A model generated the notes under the pieces. The model had not been told where the DNA came from and searched no databases. It was given only the letters and a program-made list of their open reading frames with translations. The position numbers and the translations under genes were made by a program. A stretch of 56,183 bases of DNA, taken from contig JAFABV010000064.1 of the NCBI GenBank assembly GCA_023425865.1, positions 1 through 56,183 on the forward strand. Direction: 5' to 3'. This document shows positions 32,683 through 41,798 of the stretch, in pieces; within the stretch, counting starts at the first letter, position 1; the number at the start of each line of letters is the position of its first letter. Source of the stretch: Bacteroidota bacterium. GTDB lineage: Bacteria; Bacteroidota; Bacteroidia; Bacteroidales; Bacteroidaceae.

Positions 32683-35016
32683 ATGCAAGATAATCTGGTG
32701 ATAGTAGAGAGCCCTGCCAAGGCCAAAACCATAGAGAAATTCTTAGGCAAGGACTTCAAAGTGATGTCGTCGTACGGACACATCCGCGACTTAAAGAAAA
32801 AAGAACTCAGCATAGACGAAGATACGCTCACCCCGGACTATGAAATTCCGGAGGAGAAAAAGAAAATAGTCTCAGAACTCAAGAAGAGCGCCAAGGCCGC
32901 CAAGCAAATATGGTTGGCGTCGGATGAGGATCGCGAGGGAGAGGCCATCAGTTGGCACCTGTGCGAGGTGCTGGGGTTGGACGAGGAGAAAACCTCGCGT
33001 ATCGTGTTCCATGAGATTACCAAGCCTGCCATACTGCGGGCCATTGAGTCGCCCCGTCACCTCGACATGAACTTGGTGAACGCGCAGCAGGCCCGTCGCG
33101 TGCTCGACCGTCTGGTAGGTTTCAAGCTCTCGCCCGTGTTGTGGCGCAAGGTGAAGCCCGCCCTCTCTGCCGGTCGTGTGCAGAGCGTGGCCGTACGACT
33201 TGTGGTAGAGCGCGAGCGCGAGATCCAGGCGTTTGCCACAGAGCCTTATTATCGTGTCAACGCCATCTTTGCCGTAACCAATGGCGATGGCAGCAAGAGC
33301 GAGGTGAAGGCCGAGCTCGACAAGCGTTTCAAGACCCACGATGAGGCCTTGGCTTTCTTGGAGAAATGCAAGCATGCCACGTTTACCGTAGACAATGTGG
33401 CAAAGAAGCCCCTCAAGCGCACTCCCGCACCTCCTTTCACTACCTCGACATTGCAGCAGGAAGCTGCCCGCAAGCTCGGCTTCACGGTGTCGCAGACCAT
33501 GATGATAGCCCAGCGTCTCTACGAGAGTGGGCGCATCACCTACATGCGTACCGACAGCGTCAACCTCTCGGCATTGGCCATTGGCGCCGCCAAAGACGAG
33601 ATAGTGAATGCTTATGGCGAAGCCTACAGCAAACCCCGCAACTATCATACCAGCGCCAAGGGCGCGCAAGAGGCCCACGAGGCCATCCGTCCTACCTTTG
33701 CGGCTGAAGAGGGTGGCGATTGGACCAGCCAGGAGCGCAGGCTCTACGACCTGATCTGGAAGCGCACCATTGCCTCGCAGATGGAGGATGCCAAGATCGA
33801 CAAGACCACGGTGACCATTGACGTGGATGGCGCGGAAGAGAAGTTTGTTGCCACGGGTGAGGTGGTCACCTTCGATGGTTTCCTGAAGGTGTACCATGAG
33901 TCGACCGACGATGATGACACCTCGGCCGAAGAGACGCACCTGCTGCCCGCGTTGAAGGTCAACGACAGCTTAGAGCGCCGTGAGATAGTATCTACCGAGC
34001 GTTTTTCGCAGGGACCCCTGCGCTATACGGAGGCTTCGTTGGTGCACAAACTCGAGGAACTGGGTATTGGTCGCCCGTCTACCTATGCCCCCACCATCTC
34101 TACCATCCAGCAGCGCGAATATGTGCAGAAGGGCGACAAGAAAGGAGAGGAGCGCCGGTATTCGGTAGATACCCTGCGGGGCAATCTCATCACACCCAAA
34201 ACCAAGGCCGAGATGGCGGGGTCGGAGAAAGGTAAGCTGTTACCCACCGACATCGGTATGGTGGTCAACGATTTCCTGTTAGCCAACTTCCCCGAGATCA
34301 TGGACTATAACTTCACTGCCAAGGTAGAAGACGAGTTCGACCGCATTGCCGAGGGTAAGGAGGAATGGCAGAAGATGATGAAGAAATTCGACAAGGGATT
34401 CCAACCTACCGTCGAAAAGGTAATGAAGGCCCGCTCTGAGCATAAGGCCGGTGAGCGCGAGCTTGGCACCGACCCCACCTCGGGTAAACCTGTATTTGTG
34501 AAGATTGGTCGCTTCGGTCCGGTGGTGCAGATTGGTTCTGCCGATGACGAGGAAAAGCCCCGCTTTGCGCAGATGCCCAAGGACAAGAGCATAGAGACCA
34601 TCACCTTGGACGAGGCGCTCGAACTCTTCAAGTTGCCGCGCACGGTGGGCGAGTTTGAGGGCACCACGGTAACCATCGGTGCCGGCCGCTTCGGTCCGTA
34701 CGTGCTGCACAACAAGAAATACGTGTCACTGCCCAAGGGCGTAGACCCCATGACGGTGTCATTAGAGACCGCCGTAGAACTCATTGTGGAGAAACGCAAG
34801 GAGGAGGAAGACCGCCATATCAAGGCTTTCGACGAAGACCCCAAACTTGAACTGCTGAAGGGGCGCTACGGTCCTTATATCGCCTACGACGGCAAAAACT
34901 ACCGCATCGACAAGAAGCTGCACGACCGCGCCTTGGCAGGCGACCTCGATTTTGCCACATGCATGGATATTGTCAACAACGCACCTGAACCCAAAACTCG
35001 TAAAGCCCGAAAATGA
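32683..35016 (+). CDS. topA: DNA topoisomerase I
   Basis: Type IA topoisomerase of 777 residues that relaxes negative supercoils. The Toprim domain begins LVIVESPAKAKTIEKFLG and contains SDEDREGEAISWH. The catalytic Tyr lies in GRITYMRTDS, about residue 285. The C-terminus carries no Cys4 zinc fingers but three topoisomerase C-terminal repeats (GRFGPVVQIG, GRFGPYVLHNKKY, GRYGPYIAYDGKNY), as in other Bacteroidetes. Its stop overlaps the aroK start by 4 bp. Confidence 0.97.
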   Translation: MQDNLVIVESPAKAKTIEKFLGKDFKVMSSYGHIRDLKKKELSIDEDTLTPDYEIPEEKKKIVSELKKSAKAAKQIWLASDEDREGEAISWHLCEVLGLDEEKTSRIVFHEITKPAILRAIESPRHLDMNLVNAQQARRVLDRLVGFKLSPVLWRKVKPALSAGRVQSVAVRLVVEREREIQAFATEPYYRVNAIFAVTNGDGSKSEVKAELDKRFKTHDEALAFLEKCKHATFTVDNVAKKPLKRTPAPPFTTSTLQQEAARKLGFTVSQTMMIAQRLYESGRITYMRTDSVNLSALAIGAAKDEIVNAYGEAYSKPRNYHTSAKGAQEAHEAIRPTFAAEEGGDWTSQERRLYDLIWKRTIASQMEDAKIDKTTVTIDVDGAEEKFVATGEVVTFDGFLKVYHESTDDDDTSAEETHLLPALKVNDSLERREIVSTERFSQGPLRYTEASLVHKLEELGIGRPSTYAPTISTIQQREYVQKGDKKGEERRYSVDTLRGNLITPKTKAEMAGSEKGKLLPTDIGMVVNDFLLANFPEIMDYNFTAKVEDEFDRIAEGKEEWQKMMKKFDKGFQPTVEKVMKARSEHKAGERELGTDPTSGKPVFVKIGRFGPVVQIGSADDEEKPRFAQMPKDKSIETITLDEALELFKLPRTVGEFEGTTVTIGAGRFGPYVLHNKKYVSLPKGVDPMTVSLETAVELIVEKRKEEEDRHIKAFDEDPKLELLKGRYGPYIAYDGKNYRIDKKLHDRALAGDLDFATCMDIVNNAPEPKTRKARK

Positions 35017-35543
35017 CCTGCTCACGCATCATCATCGTAGGCTACATGGGGTCGGGAAAGACCACGGTGGGTAAGGCGCTGTCTAAAGAGACAGGTGTGC
35101 CTTTCTACGACCTCGACTGGTATATCGAGAGCCGTATGCACAAGACCGTGAAGCAGATTTTCGATGAAGTGGGCGAGGAGGGCTTTCGCCGCATCGAGCG
35201 CAGCATGCTGCACGAAGTGGCCGAGTTTGAGAATGTCATCATCAGTTGCGGAGGAGGCACACCATGCTTCTTCGATAATATGGATTACATCAACCAGCAG
35301 GGCGAGACCGTCTACCTCAAGTGTACGCCCAAGGTGCTGCACAGTCACCTGAAGATGGGCAAGACCGTACGCCCGCTCTTGCTCAACAAGACCTCCGACG
35401 AGGTAGACGCCTTTATCAAGGAACAACTTGAGCGGCGTGAGCCATTCTATAAAAAAGCCAAGCATACACTCGACGTGTCGCTGATGGACAACTTGGAACA
35501 GATCAAGGTGACCGTCGAGCGGCTCAAGCAACTGTTAGGCTAA
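35013..35543 (+). CDS. aroK: shikimate kinase
   Basis: Phosphorylates shikimate at O3 in chorismate synthesis. The 176-residue length is normal. The Walker A motif GYMGSGKTTVG is at residues 10-20, the shikimate-binding DLDWYIESR at about 33-41, and CGGGTPCF near residue 78. The overlap ATGA with topA implies translational coupling. Gap to speA 67 bp. Confidence 0.96.
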   Translation: MTCSRIIIVGYMGSGKTTVGKALSKETGVPFYDLDWYIESRMHKTVKQIFDEVGEEGFRRIERSMLHEVAEFENVIISCGGGTPCFFDNMDYINQQGETVYLKCTPKVLHSHLKMGKTVRPLLLNKTSDEVDAFIKEQLERREPFYKKAKHTLDVSLMDNLEQIKVTVERLKQLLG

Positions 35544-35610
35544 AACACGATTTTAGATTTACCATTTACATCATTACATTCATTTACACATTTACCCTGT
35601 TATTACATCA

Positions 35611-37503
35611 ATGAAGAAGTGGACAATTGAAGATTCCAAGGAGCTCTATAACATCAATGGGTGGGGCACGTCTTATTTCGGCATCAACGACAAAGGTGAG
35701 GTTTACGTTACGCCCTGTAAGGACAATACAGAGGTCGACCTGCGTGATGTGATGGATGAGTTGGCCTTGCGCGACGTCACACCGCCTGTGCTCCTTCGTT
35801 TTCCCGACATCCTCGACAACCGTATCGAGAAGACGGCGATGTGCTTTGACATTGCCAAGAGGGAATACGGCTTCAAGGGTGAGAATTTCCTCATCTATCC
35901 CATCAAGGTCAACCAGATGCAGCCTGTGGTGGAGGAGATTATCTCACACGGACGCAAGTTCAACCTCGGACTGGAGGCCGGCTCAAAGCCCGAACTCCAT
36001 GCCGTGATTGCCGTGCAGTGCCAAAGCGACTCACTGATCATCTGTAACGGATACAAGGACGAGAGCTATATAGAACTGGCTTTGCTCGCGCAGAAGATGG
36101 GTAAGCGTATCTTCATTGTGGTGGAGAAACTCAATGAGCTCGACCTTATTGCTAAGGTGGCCAAGCAACTCAAGGTGAAACCCAACCTCGGCATTCGCAT
36201 CAAGTTGGCCTCGTCGGGATCGGGCAAATGGGAGGAAAGCGGTGGCGATGCCTCGAAATTTGGGCTCACCTCATCGGAATTGCTACAGGCCTTAGAGAAA
36301 CTCGACAACATGGGTATGCACGACTGCCTGAAACTCATCCACTTCCACATCGGAAGCCAGATTACCAAGATTCGTCGCATACAGACGGCTCTGCGCGAGG
36401 CCGCGCAATACTATATCAACCTGCATAAGATGGGCTATGATGTAGACTTTGTAGACTGCGGTGGCGGACTCGGCGTGGACTACGACGGCACACGCTCATC
36501 GAGTAGCGAGAGCTCGGTCAACTACTCTATTCAAGAATATGTCAACGACTGTGTCTACACCTTTGTCGACGCGGCCAACAAGAATGACATTTCCCATCCC
36601 AATATTATCACCGAGAGCGGACGATCCCTGGCGGCCCATCACTCTGTACTCGTGATCGATGTGCTGGAAACAGCGTCGCTGCCTGAGATGCCCGAGGAAT
36701 TTGAGGCCAAGGATACCGACCACCAGTTGGCCAAAGATCTCTATGAGATATGGTGTAACCTCAATCCCAAGACCATGCTCGAAGACTGGCACGACGCTGA
36801 GCAGATACGAGATGAGGCCTTGGAGTTGTTCTCACACGGCATTGTCGACCTGCGCACACGGGCAGAGATAGAGGCCATGTATTGGAGCGTATGCCATGAG
36901 ATCAATATTCTCTGCAAGGGACTGAAGCACGTGCCCGACGAACTACGTGGTCTCGACAAGTTGCTTGCCGACAAGTATTTCTGCAATTTCTCGCTCTTCC
37001 AGAGTCTGCCCGACTCTTGGGCCATCGACCAGTTGTTCCCCATCATGCCCCTGCAGCGTCTCAACGAGCGTCCCACGCGCAATGCCACTCTGCAGGATAT
37101 AACCTGTGACTCTGACGGTAAAATCACCAATTTTGTGGCCGACGGCCATCTTTCGCACGTGTTGCCGCTGCATCCGCTGCGTAAGAATGAGCCCTATTAT
37201 CTGGGCGTGTTCCTCGTGGGTGCCTACCAAGAGATCTTGGGCGACATGCACAACCTCTTCGGCGATACCAACGCGGCGCACATCAGCGTAAAAGACGGCA
37301 CGTATCATATCGACCAGATCTTTGACGGTGAAACCGTGGAGGAAGTGCTCGAATATGTGCAGTACAATCCTAAGAAGTTGGTGCGCCAGCTGGAGCAGTG
37401 GGTCACCAAGAGCGTGAAGCTGGGCAAGATCTCACTGGAGGAAGGTAAGGAGTTCTTGAGCAACTACCGTTCCGGACTTTATGGTTATACCTACTTAGAA
37501 TAG
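35611..37503 (+). CDS. speA: biosynthetic arginine decarboxylase
   Basis: PLP-dependent fold-III decarboxylase of 630 residues that makes agmatine for polyamine synthesis. It begins WTIEDSKELYNINGWG. The PLP lysine motif is YPIKVNQMQPVVEEI (about 95-109). The Gly-rich FVDCGGGLGVDYDG is near residue 285 and the signature QSLPDSWAIDQLFPIMPLQRL near 465. Full length. argB follows after 32 bp, so both arginine-metabolism genes are probably in one transcript. Confidence 0.96.
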   Translation: MKKWTIEDSKELYNINGWGTSYFGINDKGEVYVTPCKDNTEVDLRDVMDELALRDVTPPVLLRFPDILDNRIEKTAMCFDIAKREYGFKGENFLIYPIKVNQMQPVVEEIISHGRKFNLGLEAGSKPELHAVIAVQCQSDSLIICNGYKDESYIELALLAQKMGKRIFIVVEKLNELDLIAKVAKQLKVKPNLGIRIKLASSGSGKWEESGGDASKFGLTSSELLQALEKLDNMGMHDCLKLIHFHIGSQITKIRRIQTALREAAQYYINLHKMGYDVDFVDCGGGLGVDYDGTRSSSSESSVNYSIQEYVNDCVYTFVDAANKNDISHPNIITESGRSLAAHHSVLVIDVLETASLPEMPEEFEAKDTDHQLAKDLYEIWCNLNPKTMLEDWHDAEQIRDEALELFSHGIVDLRTRAEIEAMYWSVCHEINILCKGLKHVPDELRGLDKLLADKYFCNFSLFQSLPDSWAIDQLFPIMPLQRLNERPTRNATLQDITCDSDGKITNFVADGHLSHVLPLHPLRKNEPYYLGVFLVGAYQEILGDMHNLFGDTNAAHISVKDGTYHIDQIFDGETVEEVLEYVQYNPKKLVRQLEQWVTKSVKLGKISLEEGKEFLSNYRSGLYGYTYLE

Positions 37504-37535
37504 TAGATGCCACGGGCTGTAGGAAGAGTAAGAAG

Positions 37536-38312
37536 ATGAAAGAAAAGATCACAATCGTAAAAGTGGGCGGTGCCATCGTTGAAGACGAGGCTCGACTCTC
37601 ACAGTTGTTGGCCGACTTCGCGTCCCTCGACGGCCGTAAGGTGTTGGTACATGGTGGTGGCCGTCGCGCTACCAAGGTGGCTGCCGACTTGGGCATTGAG
37701 AGCCAGATGGTCGACGGTCGACGCATTACCGACAGCGCCATGTTAGAAGTGGTGACCATGGTGTACGGCGGTCTGGTTAATAAGCATGTGGTGGCGCGTC
37801 TTCATGCCTGTGGCGTGAAAGCGGTGGGCCTGACGGGGGCCGACACTGACGTGATACGCAGTCACAGGCGCCCCCTGAAAAATGGTGTCGACTACGGCTT
37901 TGTGGGCGACGTTGACCAGGTCGACGGCCCTATGCTGAGCACCTTCATCGAAGCGGGCATCACACCTGTGTTGGCACCGCTTACCCACGATGGAATGGGG
38001 CAAATTCTAAACACCAACGCCGATACCATTGCCGCGGAGACTGCGAAGGCTTTGGCGCGGCAGTATGATGTGACACTCATCTACAGCTTTGAAAAGCCAG
38101 GCGTTCTGGCCAATGCCGATGACGATAACAGTGTCATACCCATCATTACGCGCGCTGACTTCGAGCGTTATGTGTCTGATGGGACGATTTCGGGCGGTAT
38201 GATTCCCAAAATCCACAACGCGCTTGAGGCGGTGGAGGCCGGAGTGTCACGGGTCATCATCACCATGGCCACCGCTATCGACGGAAATCATGGCACGGTG
38301 ATAAGGCAATAA
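37536..38312 (+). CDS. argB: acetylglutamate kinase
   Basis: Phosphorylates N-acetyl-glutamate in arginine biosynthesis. The amino-acid kinase fold spans 258 residues: ITIVKVGGAIVEDEARL at the N-terminus, LVHGGGRRATKVAADLG, GLTGADTDVIRS and the C-terminal SGGMIPKIHNALEAVEAGV. Other arg genes are not adjacent, but it follows speA by 32 bp. Placing an arginine-synthesis gene after an arginine-consuming one suggests linked regulation, which the sequence does not reveal. Confidence 0.95.
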   Translation: MKEKITIVKVGGAIVEDEARLSQLLADFASLDGRKVLVHGGGRRATKVAADLGIESQMVDGRRITDSAMLEVVTMVYGGLVNKHVVARLHACGVKAVGLTGADTDVIRSHRRPLKNGVDYGFVGDVDQVDGPMLSTFIEAGITPVLAPLTHDGMGQILNTNADTIAAETAKALARQYDVTLIYSFEKPGVLANADDDNSVIPIITRADFERYVSDGTISGGMIPKIHNALEAVEAGVSRVIITMATAIDGNHGTVIRQ

Positions 38313-38383
38313 ACGACAGATGACAGGTGTCAGGTGATGGGTAACAGGCATAGTGTAATGATCAACGAGGTACAACCTTTAAG

Positions 38384-38896
38384 ATGAAGCAAATTAGTTT
38401 CCGTAATGATATCTTGCCGCTGAAAAACCAGCTCTACCGCTTGGCCTTGCGCATCACGCTCGATAGTGCCGAGGCCGAAGATATTGTTCAGGAAACGATG
38501 ATCAAGGTGTGGAACCGTCGCGACAACTGGCAAGACATCGATAACATCGAGGCTTTTTGCTTCACGGTGTGCCGCAATCTGGCTCTTGACAGTATCAAAA
38601 GGCACGAAAACCAAAACGAAACATTGGACGATGGACAGGCCGAAAAGCCGGATATGGGCGCCAATCCGTCAGAACAAACCATCGAGAACGACCAGTTGGC
38701 CATCGTCCGCCAAATTGTAGATAGTTTGCCAGAGAAACAGCGTAGCTGCATTCAGTTACGCGATTTTGAGGGGAAGGCCTATAAAGACATCGCGCAGATT
38801 CTCGGCATTACCGAGGAGCAGGTCAAGGTCAACATCTTTCGTGGTAGGCAAACCATCAAGCAGCGATTCCAAGAAACAGAAAACTACGGCCTGTAG
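38384..38896 (+). CDS. ECF-type RNA polymerase sigma factor
   Basis: Sigma-70 family factor of 170 residues with region 2 (NDILPLKNQLYRLALRITLDSAEAEDIVQETMIKVWNRRD) and region 4 (LPEKQRSCIQLRDFEGKAYKDIAQILGITEEQVKVNIFRGRQTIKQRF). The linker contains an acidic spacer (DDGQAEKPDMGANPSEQ). No anti-sigma gene follows; the next gene, ndk, is convergent 204 bp away. It is 71 bp after argB. The regulon is unknown. Confidence 0.92.
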   Translation: MKQISFRNDILPLKNQLYRLALRITLDSAEAEDIVQETMIKVWNRRDNWQDIDNIEAFCFTVCRNLALDSIKRHENQNETLDDGQAEKPDMGANPSEQTIENDQLAIVRQIVDSLPEKQRSCIQLRDFEGKAYKDIAQILGITEEQVKVNIFRGRQTIKQRFQETENYGL

Positions 38897-39100
38897 CGGG
38901 TGTACGGCATGGGTGCGAAGGGTATGGCATGCTTTTGGCGCGCAGAGGGCAATGGGAAACGGAAGCAGTTTCCGTGACATCCGGCCATCGCGACGCGATG
39001 ATCCGTACCCATCCAAATCTGTCGGGCGGTAATTCCGCGATTTCAGCGCATTCCGTGTTGAAAAATAAGCGCGGGGTGTGGCGTATAAAGATGATTATTT

Positions 39101-39565
39101 CTAAAACTCGTCGTTAGCGTAGAGATAATCAAAATAGCTTTGCTTCCACTGGAATATCTCATCGGGCTTGAAGAACCGCGCGATCTCGGCTTTGGCCGAC
39201 TCCTCGCCGTCGCTGGCATGAACAATATTCTCTTGGAAACTCATGCTGAGGTCCCCCCTGATGGTGCCCGGTTCGGCATTACGGCCATTGGTGACACCGG
39301 CGAGCTTGCGAACGGCAGCGATGGCATCAACCCCCTGCAGGCAGATTGCGATGACAGGTGTCACCATCATCGAGTCCTTCACACGCTGGAAGAAGGGTTT
39401 CTCGGCCAAGTGCGCGTAATGTTCGCTGAGAATGGCATCATCCAGCTGCATCATCTTCAGTCCACACAGGTGCAGGCCTTTCTGTTCAAACCGTTTGATC
39501 ACTTCGCCAACCAGTCCGCGCTGAAGCGTACAGGGCTTGAGGAGAACAAGTGTTTTTTCTATCAT
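39101..39565 (-). CDS. ndk: nucleoside diphosphate kinase
   Basis: Transfers the gamma phosphate between nucleoside triphosphates and diphosphates. Protein of 154 residues starting MIEKTLVLLKPCTLQRGLVG. The phospho-accepting His116 lies in NIVHASDG, and RGDLSM precedes it. The frame continues upstream to 39937 but would run through the promoter and into the divergent gene, so ATG at 39563-39565 is the start. A -7 box (TATATTTG) is at 39596-39603. Confidence 0.96.
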   Translation of the reverse strand: MIEKTLVLLKPCTLQRGLVGEVIKRFEQKGLHLCGLKMMQLDDAILSEHYAHLAEKPFFQRVKDSMMVTPVIAICLQGVDAIAAVRKLAGVTNGRNAEPGTIRGDLSMSFQENIVHASDGEESAKAEIARFFKPDEIFQWKQSYFDYLYANDEF

Positions 39566-39595
39566 AATCAAGTATTGTTTAAGTAATGTCGGTGG

Positions 39596-39603
39596 CAAAT
39601 ATA
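39596..39603 (-). promoter_or_regulatory. -7 box for ndk
   Basis: Minus-strand TATATTTG matches TAnnTTTG, 30 bp before the ndk ATG. Confidence 0.5.
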
Positions 39604-39646
39604 AACAAAATATATGATAGTTGCCTTTTATCAAAAAAAAATTATG

Positions 39647-39654
39647 TAAGTTTG
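39647..39654 (+). promoter_or_regulatory. -7 box for the lipoate ligase-lipoyl synthase gene
   Basis: TAAGTTTG matches TAnnTTTG, 25 bp before the ATG at 39680. The divergent ndk box lies about 45 bp away. Confidence 0.5.
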
Positions 39655-39679
39655 TGGGGAAAAAAGTATACTTCCTGCT

Positions 39680-41509
39680 ATGAAATATATCCTTGTACCT
39701 CAACCCGAAGTGGTCAGGCAGCTTCCCTTTTATTTTGCCGTAGAAGAATATGTGGCACGTCACTACACCGATGATGAGTATTTCATGGTGTGGCGGGTGG
39801 CACCGACGGTGATGCTGGGGCGTAACCAACTGATAGAAAACGAGGTCAACGTTGACTATTGCCGCAGGCACGACATCGATGTTTTTCGACGCAAGAGCGG
39901 AGGCGGATGTATTTATGCCGACCTCGGTTGCCTTCAATTTTCGTACATTTCATCGCATAATAACATCAACGAGGCCTTCGTGCAATATATGAGTAAGGTA
40001 GCCGACATGCTTGTAGGCATAGGCATTCCCGCCTCGCTCTCCGGGCGCAATGACATCATCGTCAACGCGCAGAAGGTTGCCGGCAGTGCTTTCTACGGTA
40101 TGAAAGAGCGTTGCGTGCTGCATAACTCCTTGCTCTTTGATACCCACCTCGACCACTTGGCCGAGGCCTTGACACCCTCCCACGACAAGCTGCAGAGCAA
40201 GGGCGTGTCGTCGGTGCGTCAGCGTGTAACCAATATTGGCGCGATGACCGACCTCACCGTGACCGCCTTCATGGACTATGCGCGCCACTTCATGTGTGGC
40301 AATGAAGTGCTGTCATTGTCGGCTGACGACATGAAGGCTGTTGCCGAAATAGAGCGTGAACTGGCCTCCGACGCCTTCGTGTATGGCAAGAATCCGAAGT
40401 ATACGTTGCAGAAAACCTTACGTATCGAAGGGGTAGGAACCATCGAAGCCCACATCGAACTGAAGAACGACACCATCGTCAACATAAATCTTGTGGGCGA
40501 TTATTTCTTGTTGGGCGATATCGACAACCAGCTGTTGCTGCCGTTGCGGGGTATCCCCTTTACCCGTGAGGCTGTGGAAGAGCGTCTGCGTGAGGTTCCC
40601 CTGAACACCATCATCCGCAATCTCGAACTCCGTCCCTTCCTCCGACTGCTCTTTGGCAGGCGTCCCCATGTGATGAAGCCCGACTGGCTGAAAATAGACC
40701 TCGCCACGCGAGACGATGCCGGTGAAACCGCTGAAATTATTCATCATAACCGTATGAACACCATCTGCACGTCAGGCCTTTGCCCCAATCGGGCCGAATG
40801 CTGGGCGGCGCGGACGGCCACGCTGATGATTGGCGGTGAGGTGTGTACCCGAAAATGCCGGTTTTGTAACACGCTCACAGGCCGACCGACGGCATTGGAT
40901 ACCGGTGAGCCCATGCGTGTGGCAGACACGGTGAAATCGTTGAATTTGCGCTATGCCGTGCTCACCTCTGTCGATCGCGACGACTTGCCAGACTATGGCG
41001 CTGCCCACTGGGTGAAAACGGTAGAGGCGGTGAAAGAGCGGTGTCCTGATACACGCATTGAACTGCTTATTCCCGATTTCATGGGGCGCGATGACCTCAT
41101 CCTTCAGGTACTCGCCACTCGTCCCGCTGTTGTGGGGCATAATATGGAGACCGTTCGTCGGCTCACGCCCTCTGTGCGCAGCGTGGCGCGTTACGACCGT
41201 AGTCTGCACGTGTTGCGAACCATATCGCGGGCAGGCGTAGAAGCCAAAACCGGTTTTATGGTAGGGATGGGCGAAACCCGTGAAGAGATAGACGAACTGA
41301 TGGATGATGTCTTGGCGACGGGCTGTCGGCGACTCACCATCGGGCAATATCTTCAGCCCACCGCCCACCATTTACCAGTTGTGCGCTATGTGTCACCCGA
41401 TGAGTTCGCCGAGTTCAAGCGTGTGGCCCTGGCTAAAGGATTCAAGCACGTGGAGAGTGGCCCGTTGGTGCGTTCGTCTTACCATGCCGAACATGCGGCG
41501 GCAGAATAG
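39680..41509 (+). CDS. lipoate-protein ligase A fused to lipoyl synthase
   Basis: A 609-residue fusion. Residues about 1-325 are LplA-like: FRRKSGGGCIYADLGCLQFSY binds lipoyl-AMP and NAQKVAGSAFY carries the catalytic Lys. Residues about 335-609 are a radical SAM lipoyl synthase (LipA). The auxiliary cluster Cys are 363, 368 and 374 (CTSGLCPNRAEC). The radical SAM cluster Cys are 389, 393 and 396 (CTRKCRFC). The terminal serine ligand motif RSSYHA is near 598-603. One polypeptide could therefore attach scavenged lipoate or octanoate and insert sulfur. All catalytic residues checked are present. Confidence 0.95.
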   Translation: MKYILVPQPEVVRQLPFYFAVEEYVARHYTDDEYFMVWRVAPTVMLGRNQLIENEVNVDYCRRHDIDVFRRKSGGGCIYADLGCLQFSYISSHNNINEAFVQYMSKVADMLVGIGIPASLSGRNDIIVNAQKVAGSAFYGMKERCVLHNSLLFDTHLDHLAEALTPSHDKLQSKGVSSVRQRVTNIGAMTDLTVTAFMDYARHFMCGNEVLSLSADDMKAVAEIERELASDAFVYGKNPKYTLQKTLRIEGVGTIEAHIELKNDTIVNINLVGDYFLLGDIDNQLLLPLRGIPFTREAVEERLREVPLNTIIRNLELRPFLRLLFGRRPHVMKPDWLKIDLATRDDAGETAEIIHHNRMNTICTSGLCPNRAECWAARTATLMIGGEVCTRKCRFCNTLTGRPTALDTGEPMRVADTVKSLNLRYAVLTSVDRDDLPDYGAAHWVKTVEAVKERCPDTRIELLIPDFMGRDDLILQVLATRPAVVGHNMETVRRLTPSVRSVARYDRSLHVLRTISRAGVEAKTGFMVGMGETREEIDELMDDVLATGCRRLTIGQYLQPTAHHLPVVRYVSPDEFAEFKRVALAKGFKHVESGPLVRSSYHAEHAAAE

Positions 41510-41798
41510 CCCCGCATGACCTGCTGTTGTTCTTCCTGAGCCAATAGCCTTGGTGTAGTGCGCCAAGGTAATGTTTTACGGCATTGTTCGTTTTTTGTGG
41601 TTTAGGTTTTGTGTTTCATGTTAATTATGCTCCTCGTCTCACTTTTTAACGGTGCGGCAAGTTGGTATTATTGCATTGAGATTTGCCGCAACGTATAAGG
41701 AGAAGACTTGCTTAAGGAAAAGGCTGGCGCCAAACAGTATGCAGTCTTCATACCAAGAAGCCGATCAACATTCCGAAATATTACAGTCACTCTCACTC
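41510..41798. other. intergenic region between convergent genes
   Basis: 289 bp separating the lplA-lipA fusion from the end of the fimbrial operon. An 8-bp stem TGCGGCAA (41653-41660) with TTGCCGCA (41683-41690) could help terminate, but it lacks a T tract. Nothing else was recognised. Confidence 0.4.

Noticed and set aside
39566..39937. 124-residue N-terminal extension of ndk
   Set aside because: It covers both divergent promoters and the start of the lipoyl gene; the kinase is complete from 39565.
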